Shown here piece by piece: positions 23,030 to 32,255 of a stretch of 64,000 nt of DNA (positions are counted from its first letter, which is position 1; every line of letters starts with the position of its first letter). The notes beneath the pieces were generated by a model. That model worked only from the letters and a program-made list of their open reading frames with translations. It had not been told where the DNA came from and did no database searches. The position numbers and the translations under genes were made by a program. Source of the DNA: CAYMZZ01 sp046297935. GTDB lineage: Bacteria > Bacteroidota > Bacteroidia > Chitinophagales > Chitinophagaceae. The stretch is taken from contig JBKBHA010000002.1 of NCBI GenBank assembly GCA_046297935.1, positions 1-64,000 on the forward strand. Direction: 5' to 3'.

Positions 23030-23518
23030 ATGGCGAAAAAAGAGCACCAGTTTCAATACGAATTCTTTAATGGCGATAATGAGTTGAGTGATAGTGATCG
23101 GGCTTTGCTCGCAAAGGCACGAGCCGTCACTACACAGGCCTATGCGCCCTATTCCAATTTCCTGGTAGGAGCTGCCGCCCGTATGCAAAATGGTGACACC
23201 GTGTTGGGCACCAATCAGGAAAATGCCTCGTATCCCGTGGGTATTTGCGCTGAACGCGTATTGTTGGGAAATGCTGCCACTTTATTTCCCGGTGTGCCCG
23301 TTGATACAATTGCCATCAGTTATGCAGCGCCACAGGGGCCCAATGATCAGCCCATTTCACCCTGCGGCATGTGCAGGCAGTCGCTGCTTGAATTTGAAAA
23401 CCGCAGCAGGCAACCCATTCGACTGATACTTAGCGGGCAAACCGGCCCTGTGATTATTATGGAAGCCGCCTCACAATTGTTACCGTTTGCGTTTACCGGC
23501 AAAGAGTTGAAGCCTTAA
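23030..23518 (+). CDS. cdd: Cytidine deaminase
   Basis: The 162-residue enzyme deaminates cytidine and deoxycytidine to uridine in pyrimidine salvage. Zinc-site motifs are SYPVGICAERVLL (C73, catalytic E75) and SPCGMCRQ (C112, C115), the three-cysteine form of tetrameric enzymes. YAPYSNFLVGAA binds substrate. The reading starts at ATG 23030, 63 nt after lepB. It is convergent with ogt. Confidence 0.9.
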   Translation: MAKKEHQFQYEFFNGDNELSDSDRALLAKARAVTTQAYAPYSNFLVGAAARMQNGDTVLGTNQENASYPVGICAERVLLGNAATLFPGVPVDTIAISYAAPQGPNDQPISPCGMCRQSLLEFENRSRQPIRLILSGQTGPVIIMEAASQLLPFAFTGKELKP

Positions 23519-23533
23519 GCACAAAGTTGTTGT

Positions 23534-24046
23534 TTAAAACAATGTCTGAATGCCGTAATATTGATGGCGTTCATGATCTAGCAGCCATTTCTTTCGCCAT
23601 ATTCCGCCTCCATAGCCGGTCAGTTCGCCCTTGCTGCCAATCACCCGATGGCAGGGAATAATAATGGCAATCGGGTTTCTGTTGTTGGCCTGCGCCACTG
23701 CCCGTGTAGCATTGGCATCGCCCACGCGGGAAGCAAGTTGTCCATAACTGATCGTCTTTCCATACGGGATCGTCAGTAATTCATTCCATACTTTCTCCTG
23801 AAACTCGCTGCCCGAATAGGCAAGTGGCAGGTCAAACTGACGACGTACTCCATGAAAATATTGAATCAATTGTTCAATACACAGCAGATGTAAAGCTGAT
23901 GCGCTGTCGTTCGACGGATGATCAATATTTGACTCGTCCATGAAATGCAGTTCTGTCAGCACAGGTCCGTTCACAGCAATGCGTAGCCACCCTACGGGTG
24001 AGGAATAGTAGGCATACTGTATTTTTTCATCCAATTTTTTGTCCAT
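23534..24046 (-). CDS. ogt: Methylated-DNA-[protein]-cysteine S-methyltransferase
   Basis: The 170-residue protein repairs O6-methylguanine by moving the methyl group to its own cysteine. The active site is IIIPCHRVIG (C132), preceded by YGKTISYGQLASRVG and followed by LTGYGGG, all canonical. The N-terminal domain (about 1-80) is the poorly conserved RNase H-like part. Its start overlaps the 3' end of csaA by 20 nt, so the two are probably translated from one mRNA. Confidence 0.92.
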   Translation of the reverse strand: MDKKLDEKIQYAYYSSPVGWLRIAVNGPVLTELHFMDESNIDHPSNDSASALHLLCIEQLIQYFHGVRRQFDLPLAYSGSEFQEKVWNELLTIPYGKTISYGQLASRVGDANATRAVAQANNRNPIAIIIPCHRVIGSKGELTGYGGGIWRKKWLLDHERHQYYGIQTLF

Positions 24047-24371
24047 TGGCTACCGGTCGTTCGGGCTGTAATAAAATTACGTTATTCCCTTCATCGTACA
24101 CACCCAGCACCAGGCATTCACTCATAAAATTCGCTATCTGTTTGGGTGGAAAATTGACCACGGCGATAACCTGCCTGCCTTTCAGTTCCTCAGGCTGATA
24201 ATGGGCTGTTATTTGCGCCGATGATTGTCGGTGACCGATCTCGGCACCAAAATCAATCAGAAGTTGATAAGCCGGCTTTCTTGCTTTCGAAAACGTTTGC
24301 GCTTCCAGAATCGTTCCTACACGAATATCAATTTTTTCGAAATCGTGCCAGGTAATTTGTTCTTTGCTCAT
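24027..24371 (-). CDS. csaA: CsaA-type tRNA-binding protein
   Basis: The 114-residue protein consists of one OB-fold EMAP-II-like tRNA-binding domain (FEKIDIRVGTILEAQTF and FPPKQIANFMSECLVLG). In Bacillus CsaA is described as a tRNA-binding, chaperone-like protein linked to secretion. The start at 24371 (MSKEQITWHDFE) fits the promoter at 24404-24436; a longer reading to 24506 begins upstream of that promoter. It is the first gene of a two-gene unit with ogt. Confidence 0.9.
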   Translation of the reverse strand: MSKEQITWHDFEKIDIRVGTILEAQTFSKARKPAYQLLIDFGAEIGHRQSSAQITAHYQPEELKGRQVIAVVNFPPKQIANFMSECLVLGVYDEGNNVILLQPERPVANGQKIG

Positions 24372-24403
24372 TGTAATATTTACTCGTACAAAAAATGTGT
24401 AAC

Positions 24404-24436
24404 TAAAATTAATGATCGTTTGCAGAAACCTGCAAA
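24404..24436 (-). promoter_or_regulatory. Promoter of csaA-ogt
   Basis: On the minus strand TTTG (24436-24433) and TAATTTTA (24411-24404) are separated by 21 nt, close to the Bacteroidota -33/-7 consensus. Transcription would start about 25 nt before the csaA ATG. Confidence 0.5.
24419..24436. promoter_or_regulatory. Inverted repeat overlapping the csaA -33 element
   Basis: TTTGCAG-AAAC-CTGCAAA is a perfect 7-bp inverted repeat that contains the -33 TTTG. It lies between two divergent units and looks like an operator. Confidence 0.4.
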
Positions 24437-24498
24437 GGCAGATTTTTATTTTTCTATTCCCTGATCTGCGCTTAACTTTCTGCAAATTTTTCCGCCAT

Positions 24499-25932
24499 AT
24501 GGACAAAAGAAAAAAGCTGGCAGATAGCCGACGGCGTTTTCTCCAGCAATCTGCAGCGCTGAGTGCGGGTTGGCTGATACTTCCACGACATGTGTTGGGC
24601 GGAAAAGGTTACGTTGCTCCCAGCGACAAGCTGCAAATTGCAGCCATTGGCGCGGGCGGCAAAGCAAATGTGAATATCCATAATGCGTTTAACAACGGAG
24701 CGGAAGCGATCGTTGCATTGTGTGATGTAGACGACCGGCAGTCTGTAGAGAGCCGCAAGAAACATCCGAAAGCAGCTTACTACCACGACTATCGCGAAAT
24801 GTTGAATAAGTCGGGTAAGAGTATTGACGCGGTGCTGATTACCACACCCGATCATATGCATGCTATTCAATCGATGGCCTGTATGGAATTGGGCAAGCAT
24901 GTGTATGTGGAGAAGCCTCTTACACACGATATTTACGAAGCACGTCAGTTGACTCAGGCGGCGGACCGCTACAAAGTGGTTACACAGATGGGCAACCAGG
25001 GAGCCAGTGGCGACGATACGCGCAGGATTGAAGCCTGGATTGCGGCCGGACTAATAGGAGAGGTGTCGACCGTACATGTGTGGACTAACCGGCCTGTATG
25101 GCCACAGGGCATTCCTTCGCCCACTGGCAAATTTCCAGTTCCCAAAGAGGTCAATTGGGATCTATGGCTGGGCACGGCTCCGGTTCGCGATTTTAATCCA
25201 CTTTACATTCCGGCCAACTGGCGTGGCTGGGTCGATTTCGGTACAGGCTCGCTGGGTGATATGGGTTGTCATTTCATGGATGTACCTTATCGAGCGTTGC
25301 AACTTAAATATCCCAGCGCTGTAGAATGCAGCGTCACGGCTAATTACAAGGGATTCTTTCAGGAAGTGTTTTATACAGACAGCTATCCATCGTCGTGTAA
25401 AATACATATTCTGTTTCCGGCCCGCGGCAATCAGCCTCCGGTGGAAATGGTTTGGTACGATGGAGGCATCAAGCCTAAGAGGCCCGCTGAATTATTGCCA
25501 GACGAAGAATTTGGCGAGTGGGACGGCGGTATACTTTTCGAAGGCAGTAAAGGAAAAATCATGGCAGGCCTTTGGGGACGCAACCCAACCTTACTTCCAA
25601 CCCGTCTGATGAAAGAAACCAATTTGCCTGCGCCAACCCGACCATTGGTACCCGGAGGTGCAGATGGTCATCAGACCGAATGGGTAAACGCCTGCAAGAA
25701 AGGTTATGGCGCCTACACGAGTTCTCCTTTTTCGGAAGCAGGACCGCTTACCGAAACGGTCCTCATGGGAAATTTGGCCGTGCTGAGCTATAACCATATT
25801 GTTAAAAACAACAAGGGGGAAAACAGCTTTCCCGGACGCAAACAGTTGTTGTGGGATGGACCAAATATGAAGATCACCAATTTTGAGCCCGCTAATCAGT
25901 ATGTAAAACGTACTTACAGAACCGGGTGGTAA
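24499..25932 (+). CDS. Gfo/Idh/MocA-family oxidoreductase, Tat-exported (copy 1)
   Basis: The 477-residue protein starts MDKRKKLADSRRRFLQQSAA, a twin-arginine signal (SRRRFLQ). The NAD(P)-binding Rossmann part includes QIAAIGAGGKANVNIHNAF and ALCDVDDRQ. EKPLTHDIYEARQL holds the conserved EKP lysine. The C-terminal domain (about 150-477) has the Trp-rich pattern of secreted Bacteroidota members (WDLWLGTAPVRDFNP, NWRGWVDFGTGSLGDMGCH). Such proteins act on sugars, inositols or glycosides with a tightly bound cofactor. Substrate is unknown. The next gene is a tandem paralog. Confidence 0.82.
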   Translation: MDKRKKLADSRRRFLQQSAALSAGWLILPRHVLGGKGYVAPSDKLQIAAIGAGGKANVNIHNAFNNGAEAIVALCDVDDRQSVESRKKHPKAAYYHDYREMLNKSGKSIDAVLITTPDHMHAIQSMACMELGKHVYVEKPLTHDIYEARQLTQAADRYKVVTQMGNQGASGDDTRRIEAWIAAGLIGEVSTVHVWTNRPVWPQGIPSPTGKFPVPKEVNWDLWLGTAPVRDFNPLYIPANWRGWVDFGTGSLGDMGCHFMDVPYRALQLKYPSAVECSVTANYKGFFQEVFYTDSYPSSCKIHILFPARGNQPPVEMVWYDGGIKPKRPAELLPDEEFGEWDGGILFEGSKGKIMAGLWGRNPTLLPTRLMKETNLPAPTRPLVPGGADGHQTEWVNACKKGYGAYTSSPFSEAGPLTETVLMGNLAVLSYNHIVKNNKGENSFPGRKQLLWDGPNMKITNFEPANQYVKRTYRTGW

Positions 25933-25978
25933 ATATGCCAACAGTAAAACGACTATAAACAAACCCCTTTACAAGATC

Positions 25979-27415
25979 ATGAAGAAACGTTCATTCTCTG
26001 ATTCCCGCCGCAAGTTTATCCGAAACAGCTCGGTTGCTGCAGCGGGATTTTTTATTGTTCCCCGGCATGTGCTGGGTAAAGGACATATTGCTCCCAGCGA
26101 CAAACTAAATATTGCCGGTATTGGCGTTGGTGGTAAAGGCGAAGGTGATCTGGCTGAATTTGCCAAAAGTCCGAATGTAAATATTGTGGCCCTGTGCGAC
26201 GTGGATGATCGCATGGCTGTTAAGTCGCGCGAACGCTTTTCAAAGGCTAACTATTACAAGGACTTCCGCGACATGCTGGCCAAAGAAAAAAACAATATCG
26301 ATGCCGTGTCGATTTCGACACCTGATCATACCCATGCCGTAGCTACACTGGCTGCCATGCAACTGGGCAAACATGTATACACGCAGAAGCCGCTGACGCA
26401 CGATATTTATGAAGCACGGATTCTTGCTCAGGCAGCCAAAAAATATAAAGTGGTGACCCAAATGGGTAACCAGGGAGGTTCAGGTGATGGCGTTCGTCAG
26501 GCCAAAGAAATGGTAAATGCCGGCTTAATTGGCGATGTAACCGAAGCCCATGCCTGGACCAATCGTCCGGTATGGCCGCAGGGTATTGCTACACCAACAG
26601 GACAGTTTGAAGTTCCTTCGGAACTGAACTGGGATCTCTGGCTGGGCCCGGCAAAAAAAATCGAGTACAACCCTGCCTACCTGCCTTTTAACTGGCGTGG
26701 CTGGTGGGCCTTCGGTACTGGCGCCCTGGGCGATATGGCCTGCCATATTATGGATCCGATTTATCGCATTCTGCCAATCGATTATCCCGATTCGGCCGAG
26801 TGTAGTGTAGCCAATATCTGGAAGGACATGTGGGCAGAAGGAAACTATATCGACAGTTGCCCGCCTGCATCCATCATACATCTCAATTATCCTCGTAAAG
26901 ATGGAAAAGGTAATATCAAAGTGAGCTGGCACGACGGTGGTCTGCTGCCGCAGCGACCAGACGAATTGTTGCCGGAAGAAGCATTCGGTAACTGGGATGG
27001 TGGCGTACTGCTGATAGGCACCAAAGGGAAAATGCTCATGGATTGCTATGGTGCAAATCCCCGACTGCTGCCAACCAAATTGATGAAGGAAAAAACAATG
27101 CCGAAGCCAACCATACCCAGAGTACCGGAAGGACACTATTTGCAATGGGTAAATGCCTGTATTGCCGGGTATGGAAAAGGCGTAACGAGCTCGCCCTTCG
27201 AATACGCAGGACCTTTTACCGAAAGTATTCTGATGGGTAACCTGGCCATCCGTAGCTGGATGATGGTGAATCCCAACCTGAAAGGATGGGGCGACAAATA
27301 CCTGGGCCGGAAGAAATTGCTGTGGGATGCGAAGAATATGAAGGTGACAAATTTCGACGAGGCCAACCAGTTCGTACGTCGTGACTATCGCGATGGCTGG
27401 ACGCTGACGCTGTAA
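25979..27415 (+). CDS. Gfo/Idh/MocA-family oxidoreductase, Tat-exported (copy 2)
   Basis: The 478-residue protein parallels the upstream gene along its full length: a Tat signal (SRRKFIRNSSVAAAG), IAGIGVGGKGEGDLAEF, ALCDVDDRMAVKS, QKPLTHDIYEARIL and WDLWLGPAKKIEYNP. The conserved EKP motif reads TQKP here, keeping the lysine but replacing the glutamate. It lies 46 nt after copy 1 and was surely produced by tandem duplication followed by divergence. The two probably form an operon and may act on different substrates. Confidence 0.82.
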   Translation: MKKRSFSDSRRKFIRNSSVAAAGFFIVPRHVLGKGHIAPSDKLNIAGIGVGGKGEGDLAEFAKSPNVNIVALCDVDDRMAVKSRERFSKANYYKDFRDMLAKEKNNIDAVSISTPDHTHAVATLAAMQLGKHVYTQKPLTHDIYEARILAQAAKKYKVVTQMGNQGGSGDGVRQAKEMVNAGLIGDVTEAHAWTNRPVWPQGIATPTGQFEVPSELNWDLWLGPAKKIEYNPAYLPFNWRGWWAFGTGALGDMACHIMDPIYRILPIDYPDSAECSVANIWKDMWAEGNYIDSCPPASIIHLNYPRKDGKGNIKVSWHDGGLLPQRPDELLPEEAFGNWDGGVLLIGTKGKMLMDCYGANPRLLPTKLMKEKTMPKPTIPRVPEGHYLQWVNACIAGYGKGVTSSPFEYAGPFTESILMGNLAIRSWMMVNPNLKGWGDKYLGRKKLLWDAKNMKVTNFDEANQFVRRDYRDGWTLTL

Positions 27416-27447
27416 AGCGACCGGGTTGTCGAACTCAAGAAGTGCTG

Positions 27448-27520
27448 AATGTGCTGATTTGTTGATTAGAGGATTTCAAAGACCAAATTTTCTAACTAAC
27501 AAATTAGCACATTTTTATTT
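27448..27520. terminator. Bidirectional terminator between convergent genes
   Basis: AATGTGCTGATTTGTT (27448-27463) pairs with 27498-27513 at 15 of 16 positions, and the pairing continues inward with two mismatches. A T-rich tail follows on the plus strand. Confidence 0.6.
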
Positions 27521-27543
27521 GCTGAACTGATGCGCGCCTGTAG

Positions 27544-28413
27544 CTAGAGGTCGAGATTACGCGAAATATCCTGCAGTTCTTTTTGTTTGTATTGCTGCTT
27601 GTCGTTGTTGAAACATTTGCCATATTCCTGCAGCAGCACCTGTATTACTTCTTTATTTTTCCGGGGCATGAATGAGCTGGGCGTGGGCTCCATGGCAATG
27701 CGTTTGAAATAATTTTCCACGTCCTGATGGGTGAAGACCTGTCCTGAGCTCGGGTCGATAAAGAATTCAATCAGGTCGGCAGGATTCTCCAATGAGTTGG
27801 ATGAATAGCCAGGACGGAAATAAGCCAGGATGAATTGCTTGGGGATATTGATAGCTCGCACGGGAATATCCAGCATTTCGCAAAGCAAGAGGTACAGAAT
27901 AGCATTTCCCACCTGGTTGCCGCGTTTTGCTTCGAGCACCTTGTTAAGTAAAAAGTCGTTGGGTTCCGTATAGCTCACTTCATTTCCTTTCAACCCATAG
28001 TAGCTATATAATATGCTGGTGAAAATATGAACCTGCTCCAGCGGCGTGAGGTAATTGTTTAGTTCGAGCCAGATATTGCGCCGCACTTTCTCAATTTCAT
28101 GTCGAACCGTTGCAAATGAAATATCCGGGTATTGGAATTTGCAAACCAGCAGGGCACCCACTACCAAATCGTGATGGCCTGCCACATTCCATTGATGAAA
28201 ATCCTCCGTTAAGTCGCGATAATGAAGCCGATGGATCAGCATTTCAATTCGTTCCTGCGTGGCTTCGTCGGGCGTGGTTTCCCACAAGTGTTCCAAATTG
28301 GCAATGATAGGTTTGCCATAGCCAACAATTTTTTGCGATACGGCATCGAACACTTCCTGATCCGGATCGTCGATCAGTTGCAGCAGGGCGAATATTTCTT
28401 TGTTTGTTTCCAT
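27544..28413 (-). CDS. SirB1/transglutaminase-like protein
   Basis: The 289-residue protein has no signal peptide. Its C-terminal half matches the SirB1-type transglutaminase-like domain (KRGNQVGNAILYLLLCEML, VRAINIPKQFILAYF, EFFIDPSSGQVFTH). The Cys that starts the domain in true transglutaminases is not obvious: the helix reads GNAILYLLLCEMLD. The N-terminal half is helical, HEAT-like (VFDAVSQKIVGYGKPIIANLE). Members are widespread with no proven activity. It is probably co-transcribed with the methyltransferase gene upstream. Confidence 0.75.
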   Translation of the reverse strand: METNKEIFALLQLIDDPDQEVFDAVSQKIVGYGKPIIANLEHLWETTPDEATQERIEMLIHRLHYRDLTEDFHQWNVAGHHDLVVGALLVCKFQYPDISFATVRHEIEKVRRNIWLELNNYLTPLEQVHIFTSILYSYYGLKGNEVSYTEPNDFLLNKVLEAKRGNQVGNAILYLLLCEMLDIPVRAINIPKQFILAYFRPGYSSNSLENPADLIEFFIDPSSGQVFTHQDVENYFKRIAMEPTPSSFMPRKNKEVIQVLLQEYGKCFNNDKQQYKQKELQDISRNLDL

Positions 28414-28521
28414 GGTCGCGATACATGCACAATTTCAAACTAGTTGCTCAAAGAAACCAGTTAAACTTTTCCACAGGTGAGGACAAGCCCCGTTTATCGC
28501 ATGCGCACGCGAACAATTCTT

Positions 28522-29265
28522 CTATCTTTTTTCAGCAACTGCCAGCCAATCCCATGGGCATGGTTGCCTTAACCACTTTGGAGGCTGCACAAACTCAGTA
28601 TTCCAGTGATATTCAATTTTTCGGCGTTTAGTGAGGTTGAATCCGAAGCTGTTGAGGAGCAGATCCAGTTCCTCTCCAAGATAGTGTTTGGTGGCCACCT
28701 GATCAATCTCCGCGTTGCCCTGTTGAATATCGCGATAGCGTTTAGCAGCAACTGCCGTGGATGGTTGTTTGAACAGAGCTGAATCGATCTTCCATTTCTG
28801 TTGTACAATGCGGGTCAGCAGCCAGGATTCGAGGCTGGGAACCACCAATATCAATTTGCCTTTTTTGTGCAGGCAGCTATGAATGTTCTTGAAAAAAACA
28901 TCTCTTTTTTTTGGCGACTCCGATAAGATGGCATTTACACAAAGAGCGACATCAAATTTGCCGGTCTTAACGCCCGGTTTCGACATATCGACCCGCTGAT
29001 AGCGAACATTGCTAAGATGTTGATGACGTTGCCGGGCAATACGGATATTTCCCGCCGAAATATCTGCCGCCAGCACTTCTGCAAAACGCGATGAAAGCAG
29101 GGGGAGCCATTTGCCTACGGCGCAACCAATATCTATAACCGATTTATCAGCATTGGCGGCGCTGCTCAGTTCTTTTCGGATAAATCCCCTGCGGTCGTTT
29201 TTGAGCACATCAAAAATTTCATCATCGTATGCCGGCGCCATGCGCTCCCAGTAGTGGCGTTCCAT
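28522..29265 (-). CDS. Class I SAM-dependent methyltransferase
   Basis: The 247-residue protein starts MERHYWERMAPAYDDEIFD, the usual lead of small-molecule methyltransferases. Motif I is VIDIGCAVGKWLPLL, and an acidic strand (VLAADISAGNI) and motif IV region (FDVALCVNAIL) follow. The substrate is not evident. It lies between the TopA terminator and the SirB1-like gene, all on the minus strand. Confidence 0.8.
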   Translation of the reverse strand: MERHYWERMAPAYDDEIFDVLKNDRRGFIRKELSSAANADKSVIDIGCAVGKWLPLLSSRFAEVLAADISAGNIRIARQRHQHLSNVRYQRVDMSKPGVKTGKFDVALCVNAILSESPKKRDVFFKNIHSCLHKKGKLILVVPSLESWLLTRIVQQKWKIDSALFKQPSTAVAAKRYRDIQQGNAEIDQVATKHYLGEELDLLLNSFGFNLTKRRKIEYHWNTEFVQPPKWLRQPCPWDWLAVAEKR

Positions 29266-29294
29266 TGGTTGGGTTGAGGTGAAAAAATGTACAC

Positions 29295-29315
29295 GTGAGA
29301 CGTGAAACGTGTAAG
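29295..29315 (+). repeat. Short GTGARAC heptamer run, 3 units
   Basis: GTGAGAC, GTGAAAC and GTGTAAG lie in tandem just upstream of the methyltransferase gene. They are the same words as in the 18-unit array at 19626-19751. Confidence 0.7.
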
Positions 29316-29375
29316 GGTAAAGTTAGATGAAAAGTTATGAAGACTGGGTTATTACCTGTGTTTGGGTACTAAAAC

Positions 29376-29409
29376 AAAAAAGCAGGAGTGAAGGGGCTCC
29401 TGCTTTTTT
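29376..29409. terminator. Bidirectional intrinsic terminator after topA
   Basis: A perfect 13-bp stem (29376-29388 with 29397-29409), AAAAAAGCAGGAG against CTCCTGCTTTTTT, with an 8-nt loop. It ends topA on the minus strand. Confidence 0.85.
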
Positions 29410-29424
29410 TGATACGCAAATATG

Positions 29425-32058
29425 TTATTTCTTTTTGCTTTTGCCTGGTGCTTTTTTAGCAGCAATACGAGTGCTGCCGGCTGATTTACCAGGGGCCTTC
29501 TTGACGGCTGCTTTTTTTGTGGCTGTCTTCCTGGGGGCTGCTTTCTTGTCCTTTTTGGCAAAGGCTCCCGGTAACTCCAGTTCGATCATTTGTTTTACCT
29601 GGTCAAGTGTAAAACTGGCGGCTTCTTCTGCAGTATACTTACTGTCGTCTGCTTTTCGCGGCACTTTCACCATTTTTTTGCCAAAGCGAATAAAGGGGCC
29701 CCATCGACCATTCTCGAGCGCTATATTTTCCTCCGACCAACGCTGAATATATCGGTTGGCTTCTTTGGCAACTTTAGCTTCGATCAGCTCATTAATATCG
29801 GCCCTGGTCAAATGATCAAAATCGTATCGTTTAGGTACGTTGATAAACATACCATCCCATTTGATAAATGGGCCGAAACGGCCTTTACCCTTGGTAACAG
29901 GTTTATCCTGATAAGTGGCCACAGGCGCATCAGCTTTTTTCTTCTCCTCAATCAGTTCAATAGCCCGTTCCAGATCAACAGTAGAAAGCTCCGTACCACG
30001 TGGAATGGATATAAACTCCTCGCCCCATTTTACATACGGGCCAAATCGTCCCACACCGAGTGAAATATCTTTTCCTTCATGCTCACCAAAGGTGTCCTGC
30101 AGCTTGAACAAATCCATTGCTTCTTCAAAGCTGATGGTCTCAATGCTTTTGCCTGTTGGAATTTTCGCGAAGCGTGGCTTTTCTTCATCCTCTACGCTGC
30201 CAATTTGTACCATTGGTCCATAACGACCCATACGCGCCACCACTGGTTTGCCAGACTCCGGATCGGCACCCAGTTCACGCTCGCCTTTAATGCGTTCAGC
30301 CGTTTCAATCGTGTTGTCTACATCCTTTTTGAATGGACTGTAAAACTCGTTGATCATCTTGTTCCACTTCATCTTGCCCTCTGCTACTTCGTCAAATTCT
30401 TCTTCTATGCGGGCAGTGAAGCTGTAATCCATGATGTCGTCGAAATACTGCTTCAAAAAATCGGTCACTACCAGGCCAAGGTCGGATGGGAACAGTTTTG
30501 CTTTTTCTGCACCGGTGGTTTCCGATTCTTCTTTCAGCGTCACTTTGTCTTTTTCCAGTTTGTATACGCTGTAGCGTCTTATTACACCTTCTTTGTCGCG
30601 TTTTTCAACATACCCACGTTTCAAAATCGTTGAAATCGTGGGCGCGTAAGTAGAGGGTCGTCCAATGCCCAGTTCTTCAAGTTTTTTAACCAGCGAGGCT
30701 TCCGTATATCGCGGCAGTGGACGGCTGAATCGTTCGGTTGCCAGCATTTCGCGAAGTGGCAGTTGTTGCGATACAGCCAGTGCAGGAAGCATGCCTTCCT
30801 GTTGTTCGTCTTCATTCACATCGTCATCGTCTTTATCCTCGCGGTAAACTTTCAGGAAGCCATCAAATTTGAGGACTTCACCAGTAGCGGTCAATTCCGC
30901 TTTATTGGTCGATACTTCAATGCGGGCTGTTGTTTTCTCTAATTCAGCATCTGCCATCTGGCTGGCCATGGTGCGCTTCCAGATCAGTTCGTACAACTTT
31001 TTCCATTCGGGCTCTTCTACGGTCAGATTGCTCATATACGTGGGCCTGATGGCTTCGTGAGCTTCCTGTGCGCTTTCATTTTTATTCTTATACTTCCGGA
31101 ACTGATGATATTTTTCACCATAAAGACCTTTCACAGTATTAGTGATATCGCCAAGCGCAGTGTTACTCAGGTTCACACTGTCGGTACGCATGTAGGTGAT
31201 ATAACCATTTTCATAAAGGCGCTGGGCGATCTGCATGGTTCTGGCAACGCCATAACCCAGTTTGCGCGAAGCTTCCTGCTGCAGAGTGGAAGTGGTAAAA
31301 GGCGGGGCGGGGGAACGCTTACCAGGCTTTACCTGAATATCAGTCACTTTATAGGTGGCACCGACACAACTTTTCAGGAATGATTCTGCTTCCTGACCAG
31401 TTGGAAATTTGGAGCCCTCTGCCTTAAAGGCTACATTCTTTTTAGTAGCATCGGGTGCCGTAAACCAGGCGTCAATCCGGAAGCTGCTTTGAGCATTAAA
31501 AGCGTTGATTTCACGTTCGCGTTCAACAATCAATCTTACTGCCACGCTTTGCACACGTCCTGCGCTCAAATTGTTGCGCATGCTCATTTTCCGCCATAGC
31601 ACGGGGCTGAGTTCAAATCCTACGATCCGGTCAAGTATGCGGCGGGCTTGTTGAGCCATTACCAGATTCATATCAAGTCGGCGTGGATTGCCTACCGCCT
31701 GTTGAATGGCTGGTTTGGTGATTTCATGAAAAACGATTCGTTTGGTGGTACGAGGATCGAGCCCCAACACCTCACATAAATGCCAGCTGATCGCTTCTCC
31801 TTCACGGTCCTCATCCGTTGCCAGCCACACTTCTTCCGATTTCCGAGCCAGATCCTTCAATTCCTTCACCACCTTTTCCTTATCCTCAGGAATGATATAT
31901 CGGGGTTCAAAATTATTCTCCACATCGATGCCCATACCCGCTTTTTCCAGATCGCGTATATGACCGAAGCAGCTCTTCACCTGGAACTCCTTTCCCAGAA
32001 TCTTCTCAATGGTCTTTGCTTTCGCAGGGCTTTCGACTATCAATAGGTTTTTCGCCAT
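29425..32058 (-). CDS. topA: DNA topoisomerase I
   Basis: The 877-residue type IA topoisomerase relaxes negative supercoils. It starts at MAKNLLIVESPAKAKTIEK (Toprim domain) with TDEDREGEAISWH. The active-site tyrosine is in ITYMRTDSVNLS. After the core come four GRxGP repeats (GRYGPMVQIG, GRFGPYVKWG, GRFGPFIKWDG, GRWGPFIRFG) in place of the C4 zinc fingers of enterobacterial enzymes. A lysine-rich tail (PRKTATKKAAVKKAPGKS) probably contacts DNA. Transcription starts from its own upstream region and ends at 29376-29409. Confidence 0.95.
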   Translation of the reverse strand: MAKNLLIVESPAKAKTIEKILGKEFQVKSCFGHIRDLEKAGMGIDVENNFEPRYIIPEDKEKVVKELKDLARKSEEVWLATDEDREGEAISWHLCEVLGLDPRTTKRIVFHEITKPAIQQAVGNPRRLDMNLVMAQQARRILDRIVGFELSPVLWRKMSMRNNLSAGRVQSVAVRLIVEREREINAFNAQSSFRIDAWFTAPDATKKNVAFKAEGSKFPTGQEAESFLKSCVGATYKVTDIQVKPGKRSPAPPFTTSTLQQEASRKLGYGVARTMQIAQRLYENGYITYMRTDSVNLSNTALGDITNTVKGLYGEKYHQFRKYKNKNESAQEAHEAIRPTYMSNLTVEEPEWKKLYELIWKRTMASQMADAELEKTTARIEVSTNKAELTATGEVLKFDGFLKVYREDKDDDDVNEDEQQEGMLPALAVSQQLPLREMLATERFSRPLPRYTEASLVKKLEELGIGRPSTYAPTISTILKRGYVEKRDKEGVIRRYSVYKLEKDKVTLKEESETTGAEKAKLFPSDLGLVVTDFLKQYFDDIMDYSFTARIEEEFDEVAEGKMKWNKMINEFYSPFKKDVDNTIETAERIKGERELGADPESGKPVVARMGRYGPMVQIGSVEDEEKPRFAKIPTGKSIETISFEEAMDLFKLQDTFGEHEGKDISLGVGRFGPYVKWGEEFISIPRGTELSTVDLERAIELIEEKKKADAPVATYQDKPVTKGKGRFGPFIKWDGMFINVPKRYDFDHLTRADINELIEAKVAKEANRYIQRWSEENIALENGRWGPFIRFGKKMVKVPRKADDSKYTAEEAASFTLDQVKQMIELELPGAFAKKDKKAAPRKTATKKAAVKKAPGKSAGSTRIAAKKAPGKSKKK

Positions 32059-32255
32059 TTTCACACATATATTATAGGTATCAGCAGTTCAATACTTGCC
32101 GGTTGGGAACTGCAAAAAAACCGCCATCGGCGGCTGCAAGTTAGAACAAGAATAATAATTTTTTCGCGAAACTGTTCATTCCCCCCATTGGATGCCTGGA
32201 AAAGGCAATACCGAATCGACTGAAAACCAGGGGAAGGGCCATTATTAAATCTCCG
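32059..32255. other. Upstream region of topA
   Basis: No gene is present. It contains the terminator of the SGNH hydrolase gene and the presumed topA promoter, which I cannot pinpoint. Confidence 0.4.
32114..32133 (-). terminator. Intrinsic terminator of the SGNH hydrolase gene
   Basis: CCGCC (32121-32125) pairs with GGCGG (32129-32133). On the minus strand seven T residues follow. Confidence 0.5.
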
